The notes below the pieces were generated by a model, which had not been told where the DNA came from, searched no databases, and saw nothing but the letters and a program-made list of their open reading frames with translations. A DNA stretch of 64,000 bases from Lentzea albidocapillata subsp. violacea (lineage in GTDB: Bacteria > Actinomycetota > Actinomycetes > Mycobacteriales > Pseudonocardiaceae): positions 1 through 64,000 of the forward strand of contig NZ_FNET01000030.1 in assembly GCF_900100275.1 (NCBI RefSeq), in the 5' to 3' direction. The position numbers and the translations under genes are program-made. Each line of letters starts with the position of its first letter. Position 1 is the stretch's first letter. Positions 1 to 8,419 of this stretch are shown one piece after another.

Positions 1-174
1 GTCCTGCACATCGTCGCCGTCGTCCGCCTGCGCTACTGCCCACGCACCCAGGCCTACCTGCAACGACGCACCGAACAAGGCCTCACCAAACGCGACATCA
101 TCCGCTGCCTCAAGCGCTATATCCTCCGCGAAGCCCACACAGCGATCATGAAAGACCTCGCACTCACTGCTTGA
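1..174 (+). CDS. IS110-family transposase, C-terminal fragment cut by the window edge
   Basis: Frame 1 is open from the first base to a TGA at 172-174 and encodes 57 residues. The segment RLRYCPRTQAYLQRRTEQG, followed by KRDIIRCLKRYILRE, is the typical C-terminal tail of IS110/IS116/IS902 transposases of actinomycetes. These are DEDD-type recombinases without terminal inverted repeats. The Ser-containing catalytic region lies upstream of the window, so completeness cannot be judged. Downstream, 175-413 is non-coding and holds a small GC hairpin (265-281, 7-bp stem). The element end is probably in this stretch but I cannot place it. Confidence 0.85.
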   Translation, partial: VLHIVAVVRLRYCPRTQAYLQRRTEQGLTKRDIIRCLKRYILREAHTAIMKDLALTA

Positions 175-413
175 CATCTATAGGAGCGTCAGGCAGCCGC
201 CCAAAGCAACAGGCGTGCCATCTATCTACGCACGGCGTGGACCCCCTGATCAGATTGCCGGGGTCTGGGGCAGAGCCCCAGGGAAAGCACGCAAGGCGAC
301 CAGGCCGCCCGCAAGGTGACCACCCGCCCGGTCGCGGATCGCAACCCGCTGACAGGCCCCTCACGCACAGTTTCGTAGCCTCAGCACATCATTCCCAAAC
401 AAAAGGAGCGGTC

Positions 414-1253
414 GTGCCGAGGTCAGCACTGATCCTGACGCTACTGCTGGCGCTGGCCGCATGCTCCTCAACACCACCCACCCCAGTCCCAGCCCCCACA
501 TCAAGCCCCCAGCCACCAGACGACCAACAGCTCCACGTGTCAATCGGCGACTCCTACGCAACAGGCTTCGGCCCAAACGGCCCCGCCGAGAGCTTCGCGC
601 AGATCGTAGCCAAGCAATCGGGCCTAAAACTGATCAACCTGGCCTGCAACGGCGCCACATCAGCCGACCTAGCCTCCAAGCCGGCCTGCGGCCCCGACGC
701 CAACGGCAAGACCCAGCTAGATGCCGCAGTGGACGCATTGCGCAACAGAAAGACCGGCCTGGTCACGGTAGTGATCGGCGGCAACGACCTAGCCCCGTGC
801 GCGCTGTCGCAGGAACCGCTGGAGTGCGCGACCAGGACCGTCGCCGACATCCAGACCAACGTCGCCGGCACGCTGACCGAACTACGGGAGGCCGCGCCGG
901 ACGTCAAGATCGTCGGCCTGACCTACCCGGACGTGTTCCTAGGCGCGTGGGTGAACCCGTCGTTCCCGAACGGCAAGAACCTGGCCAGGCTGTCGGTCAC
1001 GATGTTCCAGGACTTCAACACCAGGATCGCGGCCCAGTACGGCCGGTTCGGCGCGAAGTTCGCCGACGTCACGAGCTCGACCGGCGGTTACGGCGGGCTG
1101 ACCGAGCTGACCCAGGACCCCAGGTACGGCCAGATCCCGGCCTCGGTCGCCAAGGTGTGCACGCTCACCTACTTCTGCGACCGCACCGACGTGCACCCGA
1201 CGCCCGCCGGGCATCAGGCGATCGCGGAGGCCGTCACCGCGGCGAGCCGCTGA
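414..1253 (+). CDS. SGNH/GDSL-family esterase, predicted lipoprotein
   Basis: A 279-residue exported hydrolase. The GTG at 414 follows AAAGGAGC and gives a lipoprotein signal with Cys17 in LAAC. A frame open further upstream would run through the IS-flanking DNA and bury the signal, so it was not used. A Pro/Thr-rich linker (about 18-38) precedes block I GDSYA (nucleophile Ser47). GGND (about 120) is block III and DVHPTPAGH near the C-terminus supplies the catalytic Asp/His. The family includes secreted lipases and acyl-esterases; the substrate is unknown. The first third uses CTA and other AT-ending codons more than later genes do. This fits a recent insertion boundary, but the stretch is too short to prove it. 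Confidence 0.85.
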   Translation: MPRSALILTLLLALAACSSTPPTPVPAPTSSPQPPDDQQLHVSIGDSYATGFGPNGPAESFAQIVAKQSGLKLINLACNGATSADLASKPACGPDANGKTQLDAAVDALRNRKTGLVTVVIGGNDLAPCALSQEPLECATRTVADIQTNVAGTLTELREAAPDVKIVGLTYPDVFLGAWVNPSFPNGKNLARLSVTMFQDFNTRIAAQYGRFGAKFADVTSSTGGYGGLTELTQDPRYGQIPASVAKVCTLTYFCDRTDVHPTPAGHQAIAEAVTAASR

Positions 1254-1372
1254 GCTCGGGTGTTCTCCCGCGAACCGGGGCGGGGTTTTCCCCGTATTAC
1301 CCGAAAGACTCTGTTGATCAGCCGCTCGGCCTGACAGGCTCTGGAACCGTTGCCGCACCGAGGAAGTGGTTG

Positions 1373-2326
1373 ATGACCGTGCTCCCGCACAGCACCGACG
1401 TCCTGCACCGGCTCAACGACGCCGTCGACGGATTCCTGCGCAGCGAGCGGGAGTTCGACCTCGCCGATCCGTCGGCGCACATGCTGGTCGGTGGCCGATT
1501 CCGTACGCTCAGCACGCAGATCGGCGCCGGCGTGCTCGCGGGCGTGCCGGACGAGGACATCGCCGCGATCGTCCAGCCCGCGCGCTCGAAGTGTTCACGC
1601 TCACCCTTCACGCGCGACGAGAACGAGTGGGCGCGCGGCTACCCGAGCGACTTCCAGCTGGTCGAGCACGTGATGGCGCAGGCCAACAACTCCCAGGCGG
1701 GCACGCTCGGCTGGCACGTCGAGGCGCACCTGCAGGGCTCCGCGATCACCCAGCAGCAGCGCAACCGGGTGATGCACCAGGCCCGCCTGATCAGCGACGC
1801 CCTGACCGCGCCGCGCAACGGCCCGCGTTCGGTGTTGCTGATCGCGTCCGGCGCCGCCCCCGACCTGCGGCTCATCCCGCCCGGCATCCTGCGGCCCGGT
1901 GACCGGTTCGTGCTCACCGACGTCGATCCGGACGCGCTGGAACTGGCCCAGAAGCGGCTCGGACTGCTCAACGAGGTCACGACCGCGGTCCCCGGCAACG
2001 TGTTCCGCGCGCTGCCGAAGCTCGCCGAACTGGGGCCGTTCGACCTGGTGCTGGTCAACGGCCTGTACGACTACCTCAACGACCGCGCGGCCGTGCGGCT
2101 GACCGAGGCCGTGCTGACCAGGCTCTGCCGTCCTGGCGGCACGTTCTACTTCTCCAGCAGCACGACCGGTAACCCGTTCCGGTGGTCGCTCGAGTACCTG
2201 ATGGACTGGTCGGTGGTCGAACGCGACGAGCGCGCCGTCCGCGCGTTGCTGCCGGGCTGCGACGTGTCCGCCGGCCTCGACCCGACCGGGCTGGCGCTGC
2301 TCACGCACGTCCGTACCAGGCGGTGA
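1373..2326 (+). CDS. Class I SAM-dependent methyltransferase-like protein
   Basis: A 317-residue cytoplasmic protein. The ATG at 1373 follows GAGGAAG and matches the start of the conserved sequence; the upstream in-frame extension antisense to nothing recognisable was excluded. The N-terminal ~140 residues are helical and unassigned. A Rossmann-like methyltransferase core then follows: SVLLIASGAAPDLRL stands where the glycine-rich SAM loop is expected, LTDVDPDALELAQ matches motif II with an acidic ribose-binding residue, and FDLVLVNGLYDYL matches motif IV. Motif I is atypical (SGAAPD instead of GxGxG). It resembles stand-alone methyltransferases of antibiotic-producing actinomycetes, but the substrate cannot be read. 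It stands alone between an esterase and a convergent TetR gene. Confidence 0.7.
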   Translation: MTVLPHSTDVLHRLNDAVDGFLRSEREFDLADPSAHMLVGGRFRTLSTQIGAGVLAGVPDEDIAAIVQPARSKCSRSPFTRDENEWARGYPSDFQLVEHVMAQANNSQAGTLGWHVEAHLQGSAITQQQRNRVMHQARLISDALTAPRNGPRSVLLIASGAAPDLRLIPPGILRPGDRFVLTDVDPDALELAQKRLGLLNEVTTAVPGNVFRALPKLAELGPFDLVLVNGLYDYLNDRAAVRLTEAVLTRLCRPGGTFYFSSSTTGNPFRWSLEYLMDWSVVERDERAVRALLPGCDVSAGLDPTGLALLTHVRTRR

Positions 2327-2350
2327 CGACGTCCCGGACGCAGGCGGCGC

Positions 2351-2962
2351 TCAGCGCAGGCCGTGCGCGATCCGGGTCACGAACGCCGCCAGCCGGTCCG
2401 GCGTGAACTTCTCCGGGTCGGTGAGGACCAGCCGTCCGGACATCTCCGCCAGTGCGAGCATCGCGTGGCCCAGCAGGGCCGAGTCGAGGTCGTCGAGGCG
2501 GCCGAGCTCCTTCAGGCCCAGCGCGGCGAGGTCCTCGATCTGGGCCAGGACGCCGGCGCGGACCAGTTCCACCTGGTCGCGGAACTCGTGCGGGGTGCCC
2601 TCCGGCGGGAGCAGCACGAGGCGCCAGCGGTCGGGCGCTTCGACCACGGCGTTCACGAAGACCCGGACGGCGTAGGCGAAGGCGTCGTCCGGAGTACGGG
2701 TGGCGAAGTCCGTGGGCAGGGCGGCCAGGACCTGTTCGGTGGCACGGCCCGCCTCGCGTTCGAGCAGGGCGCTGATGAGCTCGCCCCGGTTGGCGAACAG
2801 GTCGTAGAGCACGGGCTTGGTGACTTCGGCGTGCTTCGCGACCGACTCCATCGTGACGGTGTCGAAGCCGGCGGGGATGAGGCTCAGGGCGGCGTCCAGC
2901 AGTTGCTCGCGGCGCTGCTCCGGCGGCAGGCGGCGGGCGTACTTGCGACGCGTTGTGTTCAC
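2351..2962 (-). CDS. TetR/AcrR-family transcriptional regulator
   Basis: A 203-residue dimeric repressor type. The N-terminal helix-turn-helix is clear: LLDAALSLIPAGFDTVTMES leads into VAKHAEVTKPVLYDLFANRG, residues about 20-60. The C-terminal ligand-binding half is not diagnostic. It is divergent from the 3034-6441 operon, and the gap holds a perfect 10-3-10 palindrome with extra half-sites. Autorepression and control of that operon are therefore the natural inference. Its 3' end lies 24 bp from the end of the convergent methyltransferase gene. Confidence 0.88.
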   Translation of the reverse strand: MNTTRRKYARRLPPEQRREQLLDAALSLIPAGFDTVTMESVAKHAEVTKPVLYDLFANRGELISALLEREAGRATEQVLAALPTDFATRTPDDAFAYAVRVFVNAVVEAPDRWRLVLLPPEGTPHEFRDQVELVRAGVLAQIEDLAALGLKELGRLDDLDSALLGHAMLALAEMSGRLVLTDPEKFTPDRLAAFVTRIAHGLR

Positions 2963-2973
2963 GCAACCATATT

Positions 2974-3013
2974 GCTACGGTGGCGTAGCTTTCACAAAGC
3001 TACGCAGGCGTAG
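2974..3013. promoter_or_regulatory. TetR operator: perfect palindrome plus alternating half-sites
   Basis: Positions 2983-3005 form GCGTAGCTTT-N3-AAAGCTACGC, a perfect 10-3-10 inverted repeat. GCTACG/CGTAGC half-sites lie at 2974-2979, 2984-2989, 2999-3004 and 3009-3013, alternating in orientation across the divergent intergenic region. This is the expected arrangement for a TetR dimer, possibly two, repressing both directions. The palindrome is seen directly; which protein binds it is inferred from adjacency. Confidence 0.8.
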
Positions 3014-3033
3014 TAATTGGCGGAGGTACTGCG

Positions 3034-3891
3034 ATGGAGCCGGACAACCTCGTTCTGCAGCCGCGTGACGTGCAGTTCGACTGGTCGACCCTGCCGATGC
3101 ACTGGGTTCCGGACGAACCGGTGACCACGCACGTCATGAACGTCCTGCACCTGCTGCTGCCCGAGGGCGAGCGGTGGTTCGTGCGGACGTTCCAGCAGGC
3201 CGTGCCGCTGATCACCGACGACACGTTGCGCGAGGACGTGCTCGCGTTCATCGGGCAGGAGGCGATGCACGCCGAGGCGCACAGCGAGGTCCTCGACCAC
3301 CTGCTCGCCAACGGGCTGGACCCGCGGCCGTTCACGCGGCAGATGGAGCACGTGTTCCAGCGGATCCTCGGACCCAAGCCGGGCCTCACCGAGGCGCAGG
3401 CACGCGAGCAGCTGATCGAACGGGTCGCGATCGTCGCCGCCGTCGAGCACTTCACGGCGTACCTGGGCGACTGGATGCTGAACGCCGACGCGCTGGACCG
3501 GGCGGGCATCCACCCGGTGATGCTGGACCTGCTGCGCTGGCACGCCGCCGAGGAGGTCGAGCACCGCAGCGTCGCGTACGACCTGATGTGCCACCTCGAC
3601 CGCCGGTACGTGCGGCGGGCGCGGGCGATGCTGCTGGTCGCGCCGGTGCTGTTCTGGCTGTGGGTGCGCGGCGCACGGTTCATGGTGCGCGCGGACAGGA
3701 CCACGCGGGTGCGGCTCACCTGGCGAGAGACGATGCGGGCCGGGCGGCGCGGGCTGCTGCCGAAGCTGCCGGACATCTTCCGCGCGTTCCTGCGGTACTT
3801 CCACCCCGCCTACCACCCGAAGCAGGAGGGGTCGACGTCGCAGGCGATCGCGTACCTCGCCTCCTCCCCCGCCGCCCGCGAGGCGCACTGA
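3034..3891 (+). CDS. Ferritin-like metal-dependent hydrolase family protein (PF10118-type)
   Basis: A 285-residue cytoplasmic or membrane-associated protein of the predicted metal-dependent hydrolase family (PF10118). Two ExxH-type pairs suit a di-metal helical-bundle site: E76-A-M-H79 in IGQEAMHAEAH and the E-V-E-H pair ending at H177 in AAEEVEHRSVAYD. A hydrophobic stretch, AMLLVAPVLFWLWVRG (about 195-212), may anchor it. The ATG at 3034 follows GGAGG at 3023-3027. It is the first gene of an operon with a ferredoxin reductase and an EphD-like enzyme. This suggests a diiron fatty-acyl oxidation role with the reductase as electron donor (inference). The reaction of this family is poorly established. 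Confidence 0.78.
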   Translation: MEPDNLVLQPRDVQFDWSTLPMHWVPDEPVTTHVMNVLHLLLPEGERWFVRTFQQAVPLITDDTLREDVLAFIGQEAMHAEAHSEVLDHLLANGLDPRPFTRQMEHVFQRILGPKPGLTEAQAREQLIERVAIVAAVEHFTAYLGDWMLNADALDRAGIHPVMLDLLRWHAAEEVEHRSVAYDLMCHLDRRYVRRARAMLLVAPVLFWLWVRGARFMVRADRTTRVRLTWRETMRAGRRGLLPKLPDIFRAFLRYFHPAYHPKQEGSTSQAIAYLASSPAAREAH

Positions 3892-3928
3892 TGCGCCGCG
3901 ACTCCGCGCCGCACGGAGAGGCGGTCCG

Positions 3929-4825
3929 ATGCTGCGGGGCCTGACTCGGTTCGGGAACCTCTACGACGCCGCGATCACCCGGTTCGGCGGTCAGGCGCGA
4001 CCCGGCACCGCACGGGATGCCTTGTGGCTCAACGTTGTCGAACGCTCACAAGTCGCGGACGGCGTGGTCTCCCTGCGTTTCGGCGGGCCGGCACTGCCCG
4101 CCTGGCAACCCGGTTGCCACCTCGACCTGCACCTGCCGTCCGGGCTGCGCCGCCAGTACTCGCTGTGCGGTGATCCGGGTGAGAGCACCTACCGGATCGC
4201 GGTCCGCGAGATCGGCGCCGGTTCGCGCGAGGTGCAGGCGTTGCGGGTCGGCGACCGGATCCAGGTGCGGGGGCCGCGCAACGCCTTCCCGTTCGCCGGG
4301 ATCGGGCCGGTCGTGTTCGTGGCGGGCGGCATCGGGATCACCGCGATCCTGCCGATGGTGCACGCGGCCGCGCGGGCGGGCCTCGACTGGCGGCTCGTGT
4401 ACTGCGGGCGGTCGATGGCGGCGATGCCGTTCCTGGACGAGCTGCCGGTCGGCCACGTCGACGTGCGGATCGGACGCGGTCCGGCACTGCTCGGGGACGC
4501 AACGCCGCGCAGCGCGGTGTACTGCTGCGGACCGGCGTCGATGCTCGACCAGGTGCGGGCGGAATTCTCCTCGCGCTGGCTGCACTTCGAACGTTTCAGC
4601 CCGCCCCCGGTCGTCGACGGGAGGCCGTTCACGGTCGAACTGCGGCGCAGCGGGGTATCCCTCGACGTGCCGGCCGACCGGTCGGCGCTCGACGTGATCA
4701 GGGACTTCCGGCCGTCGGTCGCCTACTCCTGCCGGCAGGGGTTCTGCGGCACGTGCGACGTCGGCGGCGTGCGGATCTGTGTAGACCGGCCCACCGGTGA
4801 TCGACTCGTCTTGGAGGAACTGTGA
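3929..4825 (+). CDS. PDR/VanB-type flavin reductase with a C-terminal 2Fe-2S domain (loop shortened)
   Basis: A 298-residue oxidoreductase. The FAD/FMN-binding part includes RQYSLCGDP, the NAD(P)-binding part includes VVFVAGGIGITAILPM and VYCCGPASML, and a plant-type ferredoxin domain closes the protein. Such proteins pass electrons from NAD(P)H to an oxygenase. The cluster cysteines read C268-x4-C273-x2-C276, but the fourth, C284, follows after only seven residues. About 25-30 residues usually separate the last two in this family, so a loop appears to be deleted in frame. The gene starts 37 bp after the ferritin-like gene. Its stop overlaps the next start by four bases (4822-4825), so the two are translationally coupled. 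Confidence 0.85.
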   Translation: MLRGLTRFGNLYDAAITRFGGQARPGTARDALWLNVVERSQVADGVVSLRFGGPALPAWQPGCHLDLHLPSGLRRQYSLCGDPGESTYRIAVREIGAGSREVQALRVGDRIQVRGPRNAFPFAGIGPVVFVAGGIGITAILPMVHAAARAGLDWRLVYCGRSMAAMPFLDELPVGHVDVRIGRGPALLGDATPRSAVYCCGPASMLDQVRAEFSSRWLHFERFSPPPVVDGRPFTVELRRSGVSLDVPADRSALDVIRDFRPSVAYSCRQGFCGTCDVGGVRICVDRPTGDRLVLEEL

Positions 4826-6441
4826 AGGTGCGTTCCGGGGAAGTCGAACTCGCCGTGCAGGTGCGCGGCACTTCCGGGCCGACGGTGGTCCTGGTGCACG
4901 GGTATCCGGACACGCACGAGGTCTGGGACCGCGTGGCCGCCCTGCTGGAGAAGGACTTCCGCGTCGTCACATACGACGTGCGGGGCGCCGGCGACTCGAC
5001 GCCGCCGTCCACTGAGGACGGTTACCGGCTAGAACGGCTGGCGGCGGACCTGTTCGCGGTGATCGACGCGGTCAGCCCGGACGAGCCGGTGCACCTCGTC
5101 GGCCACGACTGGGGCTCGATCCAGTCGTGGGAGGCGGTGACCACCCCCGGCGCGCGGATCGCCACGTTCACCTCCATCTCCGGGCCGTGCCTCGACCACA
5201 TGGGGCACTGGTCGCGGAAGGGGTTGTCGATCGCCCATCTCCGGCAGTTCCTCCGGTCCTGGTACATCGGCGCGTTCCACCTGCCGGTGCTCGCGCCCCT
5301 GTTCTGGCGGCTCTATCTCGGCCCACGCTGGGGAGGCGTGCTGCGGCGGCTGGAGGGCGTGCAGGTCAAGCCCGCGCGCACGATCACATCGGACGCGGTG
5401 CGTGGGATCTCGTTGTACCGGGCCAACATCCGGCAGGTCATGCGCTCGCCGCGGCAGCGTTTCGCACCCATGCCGGTGCAGGTCGTCCAGCCGGTCCACG
5501 ACCGCTACATCCGCACCGAACCCCTGGACCTCGAACGCTGGGTGCCGTCGCTCACCCGCAGGAAGATCGCGGCCGGGCACTGGGCGCCGCTGAGCCACCC
5601 GGAGCCGCTCGCCCGGATGATCAGCGAGTTCGTCGAGGACTCCGCGCCGAAGCGCGAGCTCGTCGTGATCACAGGTGGCGGCAGCGGTATCGGGCGCGCG
5701 ACCGCGGTGGCGTTCGCCAGGACCGGTGCCCGCGTAGTGGTGTCCGATGTGGACCTCGCCGCGGCCAAGGAGACGGCAGGCATGGTCGACGGCCACGCCT
5801 ACGAGGTCGACGTGCGCTCCGAAGAGGCGGTACGGGCCTGGGCTCGGCAGGTCGCGGACGAGCACGGCGTGCCCGATGTGATCGTGAACAACGCCGGTAT
5901 CGGCCACTCCGGGTCGTTCCTGTCGACCTCGACCGAGCAGTGGCAACGGGTGCTGGACGTCAACCTGTGGGGTGTCGTGCACGGCTGCCGGGCGTTCGGC
6001 GAGCTGATGGTCGAACGCGGAGAGGGCGGCCACATCGTGAACCTGTCCTCGGCGGCGGCCTACCTGCCGTCGAAGATCCTCTCCGCGTACGCCACCAGCA
6101 AGGCGGCGGTGTTCATGCTGTCGGACTGCCTGCGGGCCGAGCTCGCGCCGCACGCCATCGGCGTCAGCGCCATCTGCCCGGGGCTGGTGAACACGAACAT
6201 CACCGCGACCACGACGTTCTCCGGCGTCAGCTCCGAGGAGGAACGCCGCAAGCAGGACCGCGCGTCCCGGATCTACGCCCGGCGCGGCTTCGGCCCGGAG
6301 GGCGTGGCGAGTGAGATCGTGCGCGCGGTGCGCCGCAACAAGCCTGTCGTGCCGGTGACGGTGGAGGCCAAGGCGGCCCGGCTCGCCGGCCGGGTCGCGC
6401 CGGGCCTCCTGCGCACGTTCGCCAAGCTGGACCTCGGGTAG
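4822..6441 (+). CDS. EphD-like fusion: alpha/beta-hydrolase plus short-chain dehydrogenase
   Basis: A 539-residue two-domain enzyme. Residues 1-275 are an epoxide-hydrolase-like alpha/beta-hydrolase: the oxyanion region VHGYPDT, nucleophile Asp in GHDWGS (about 95), and the catalytic His in GHWAPLSHPE (about 252). Residues 280-539 are a classical SDR: TGGGSGIGRA (about 284), NNAG, and YATSK as the Tyr-x3-Lys pair (about 422). This order is that of mycobacterial EphD (Rv2214c), which acts on mycolate-related lipids. The host here probably lacks mycolates, so the substrate may be another fatty or epoxy lipid (inference). It is the last gene of the TetR-flanked operon and is coupled to the reductase by a 4-bp overlap. 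Confidence 0.88.
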   Translation: MKVRSGEVELAVQVRGTSGPTVVLVHGYPDTHEVWDRVAALLEKDFRVVTYDVRGAGDSTPPSTEDGYRLERLAADLFAVIDAVSPDEPVHLVGHDWGSIQSWEAVTTPGARIATFTSISGPCLDHMGHWSRKGLSIAHLRQFLRSWYIGAFHLPVLAPLFWRLYLGPRWGGVLRRLEGVQVKPARTITSDAVRGISLYRANIRQVMRSPRQRFAPMPVQVVQPVHDRYIRTEPLDLERWVPSLTRRKIAAGHWAPLSHPEPLARMISEFVEDSAPKRELVVITGGGSGIGRATAVAFARTGARVVVSDVDLAAAKETAGMVDGHAYEVDVRSEEAVRAWARQVADEHGVPDVIVNNAGIGHSGSFLSTSTEQWQRVLDVNLWGVVHGCRAFGELMVERGEGGHIVNLSSAAAYLPSKILSAYATSKAAVFMLSDCLRAELAPHAIGVSAICPGLVNTNITATTTFSGVSSEEERRKQDRASRIYARRGFGPEGVASEIVRAVRRNKPVVPVTVEAKAARLAGRVAPGLLRTFAKLDLG

Positions 6442-6882
6442 CTACACCTCGGCCAGGTCGCCACCGAACGCGGCGGCGAGACGGAGCCAGGGCGCGGCCT
6501 CCTCGGGCCGGCCCTGCCGCTCCAGCGTGCGGCCGAGCAGCAGATGGGCGTAGTGCTCGACCGGGTCGCGGTCCACGATCACGCGGAGCCGCGCCTCGGC
6601 GTTGCCCAGCTGCGCCGAGTGGTAGTAGGCGCGGGCGAGCAGCAGGTGGAGGTCCGTCTGGAACGGCACCTCGCCGGCGACAGCGGCCAGCAGTTCCGCG
6701 GCCCTGACGTAGTCACGGGACTCGAACAGCAGCTGTGCGCGCTCCCACTTCTCGGCGGGAGTCTCGACGTGTTCGGCGTCGAACAGGCGCTTCGCCGTCA
6801 CCCAGCGATCTGCCGCCACCTCACCGTTCGGCTGGTAGGCGTTGAACATCGTGCTGTCGTGCACCGAGAGTTCGTTGTTCAT
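6442..6882 (-). CDS. Tetratricopeptide-repeat protein
   Basis: A 146-residue soluble protein. The ATG at 6882 follows GGAGG-like bases and overlaps the stop of the upstream carboxylesterase gene (ATGA, 6879-6882), so the pair is translationally coupled. Residues about 42-140 form two to three TPR units (EKWERAQLLFESRDYVRAAE; LHLLLARAYYHSAQLGNAEA; HYAHLLLGRTLERQGRPEEA). These helical hairpins mediate protein contacts and there is no catalytic motif. Its role is unknown; coupling suggests stoichiometric production with the esterase. Confidence 0.8.
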   Translation of the reverse strand: MNNELSVHDSTMFNAYQPNGEVAADRWVTAKRLFDAEHVETPAEKWERAQLLFESRDYVRAAELLAAVAGEVPFQTDLHLLLARAYYHSAQLGNAEARLRVIVDRDPVEHYAHLLLGRTLERQGRPEEAAPWLRLAAAFGGDLAEV

Positions 6883-8354
6883 CGAACCTCCCTTCCGGCG
6901 CGTACAACGCCTTCCAGGGGCAGGTATTCCCACGTGTGGTCCTGCCAGATCAGCCGCGACCGCTCCTCCGGGTACGCGGTGACCTCGTCCTGGAGGTCGA
7001 ACACCCGCGTCGCGCGGCCGGCGAGGTCGTAGGCGGGCCAGCCCGGATCTCCGTCCACGGCGAACCCCGTCCACGCCGCCCGCATCCGGGCGGACACCTC
7101 CCGCACCTCGGCGGTGATCTCGCCGAGCACCGCGGCCGCCTGACCCCGGTCGAGGTTGCCGAACACCAGCGGCACGTCGACCCCATGGCACGCGCGGAAC
7201 ACCTCGGTCGGCTCGAAGGCCACCACGTACACGTGCGCCCGGCCGCCCGCCGCCACCTGTGCTTCGGCGAGGTGCAGCGACGGCATCCGGAACAGCCAGT
7301 CCGAGCAGACCACCTCGAACAACTCCTCCGGTTCCAGGTCCGGATACGCGAGGCCGGGCGCGAACACCTCCAGCGCCTCCGACGCCTGCTCCGGCGTCAC
7401 GCTGCCGACCAGGCCCTCCAGCACGGACAGCAGCCGTTGCTCGTGACGCGTGTGCCCAGCGACCAGCTCGACATCACGGCCGGTACCCGACTTCAGCGCC
7501 TCCCACGGCGTCCTCGGCAGGACGTCACCGTCGACCACGGGCGCGAACGGGATCATCTTGTGCGCGGCCTGCCCCCACCGGGTGAACTGCCGCATCCTGG
7601 CCATGACCTCGTCACCCGCGACCGGCAGCAGTTCCGGCTCCACAGGGGACAAATCGGCGACGGTGGGACGCAACCCGAGCTCGGCGGCGCACGCGGCAGC
7701 GATGTCCGCGGCCAGTTCCGGCCCGAAGAACGTGCCCGGCACGCTGCTCGCGATCGCCCGATGGAACAGCCCCGCAGCCCGTGGCATCGCTAACAACGCC
7801 GCCACCGAACCACCACCCGCGGACTGGCCGAAGACCGTCACGCGCGCCGGATCACCACCGAACGCGCGGATGTTGTCGCGCACCCACTCCAGCGCCGCGA
7901 CCTGGTCCAGCAGGCCGCGGTTCGCGGGGGCGCCCGCGATCAGCGCGAACCCCTCGATGCCGACCCGGTAGTTGAACGTCACCACGACGACACCGCCGGA
8001 CGCGAGCCGCGCGCCGTCGTACTCGGGCAGGCCGGACATGCCGACCGTGTAGGCGCCGCCCTGGATCCACACCATCACCGGCAGGTCGCCCGCGATGCCG
8101 GGCGACCAGACGTTCACCGTCAGCCACTCGTCACCGGCCGCGCCCATGCCGTCCATGCCGAACACCGCGGCCTGCGGTGGCGGTGGCCCGAACGCCGACG
8201 CCTCCCGCACGCCGCCCCACGCCTCGACCGGCTGCGGCGCGGCGAAGCGGAACTCCCCGACCGGCGGCGCCGCGAACGGGATGCCGCGGAACACCGCCAT
8301 CCCCCGCTCGGCGGTGCCGCGAACCGTGCCGCCGGTGACTCGAACCTCGACCAT
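6879..8354 (-). CDS. Type-B carboxylesterase/lipase family protein
   Basis: A 491-residue esterase of the cholinesterase/para-nitrobenzyl-esterase family without a signal peptide. The ATG at 8354 starts MVEVRVTGGTVRG, the family N-terminus; a much longer open frame upstream was rejected because it runs antisense through the quinone-reductase gene. The nucleophile is Ser178 in FGQSAGG and a His is present in ACHGVDVPLVFGN. The oxyanion region reads WIQGGAY, with Gln in place of the usual His of WIHGG. Codon 188 is TTA (7791-7793), rare in such genomes and potentially bldA-dependent. It is coupled to the downstream TPR gene by a 4-bp overlap. Confidence 0.88.
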   Translation of the reverse strand: MVEVRVTGGTVRGTAERGMAVFRGIPFAAPPVGEFRFAAPQPVEAWGGVREASAFGPPPPQAAVFGMDGMGAAGDEWLTVNVWSPGIAGDLPVMVWIQGGAYTVGMSGLPEYDGARLASGGVVVVTFNYRVGIEGFALIAGAPANRGLLDQVAALEWVRDNIRAFGGDPARVTVFGQSAGGGSVAALLAMPRAAGLFHRAIASSVPGTFFGPELAADIAAACAAELGLRPTVADLSPVEPELLPVAGDEVMARMRQFTRWGQAAHKMIPFAPVVDGDVLPRTPWEALKSGTGRDVELVAGHTRHEQRLLSVLEGLVGSVTPEQASEALEVFAPGLAYPDLEPEELFEVVCSDWLFRMPSLHLAEAQVAAGGRAHVYVVAFEPTEVFRACHGVDVPLVFGNLDRGQAAAVLGEITAEVREVSARMRAAWTGFAVDGDPGWPAYDLAGRATRVFDLQDEVTAYPEERSRLIWQDHTWEYLPLEGVVRAGREVR

Positions 8355-8419
8355 GGCCGAATGGTCGGCGCACGCCCCGCGACAAAGCCAGGGAATTACC
8401 GCTGAACGGTCCGAGGCAC

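Noticed and set aside
461-1372. A long N-terminal extension of the methyltransferase frame overlapping the esterase gene.
   Set aside because: The extension is an Arg/Pro-rich shadow of the esterase; family-like sequence and a ribosome-binding site begin at 1373.
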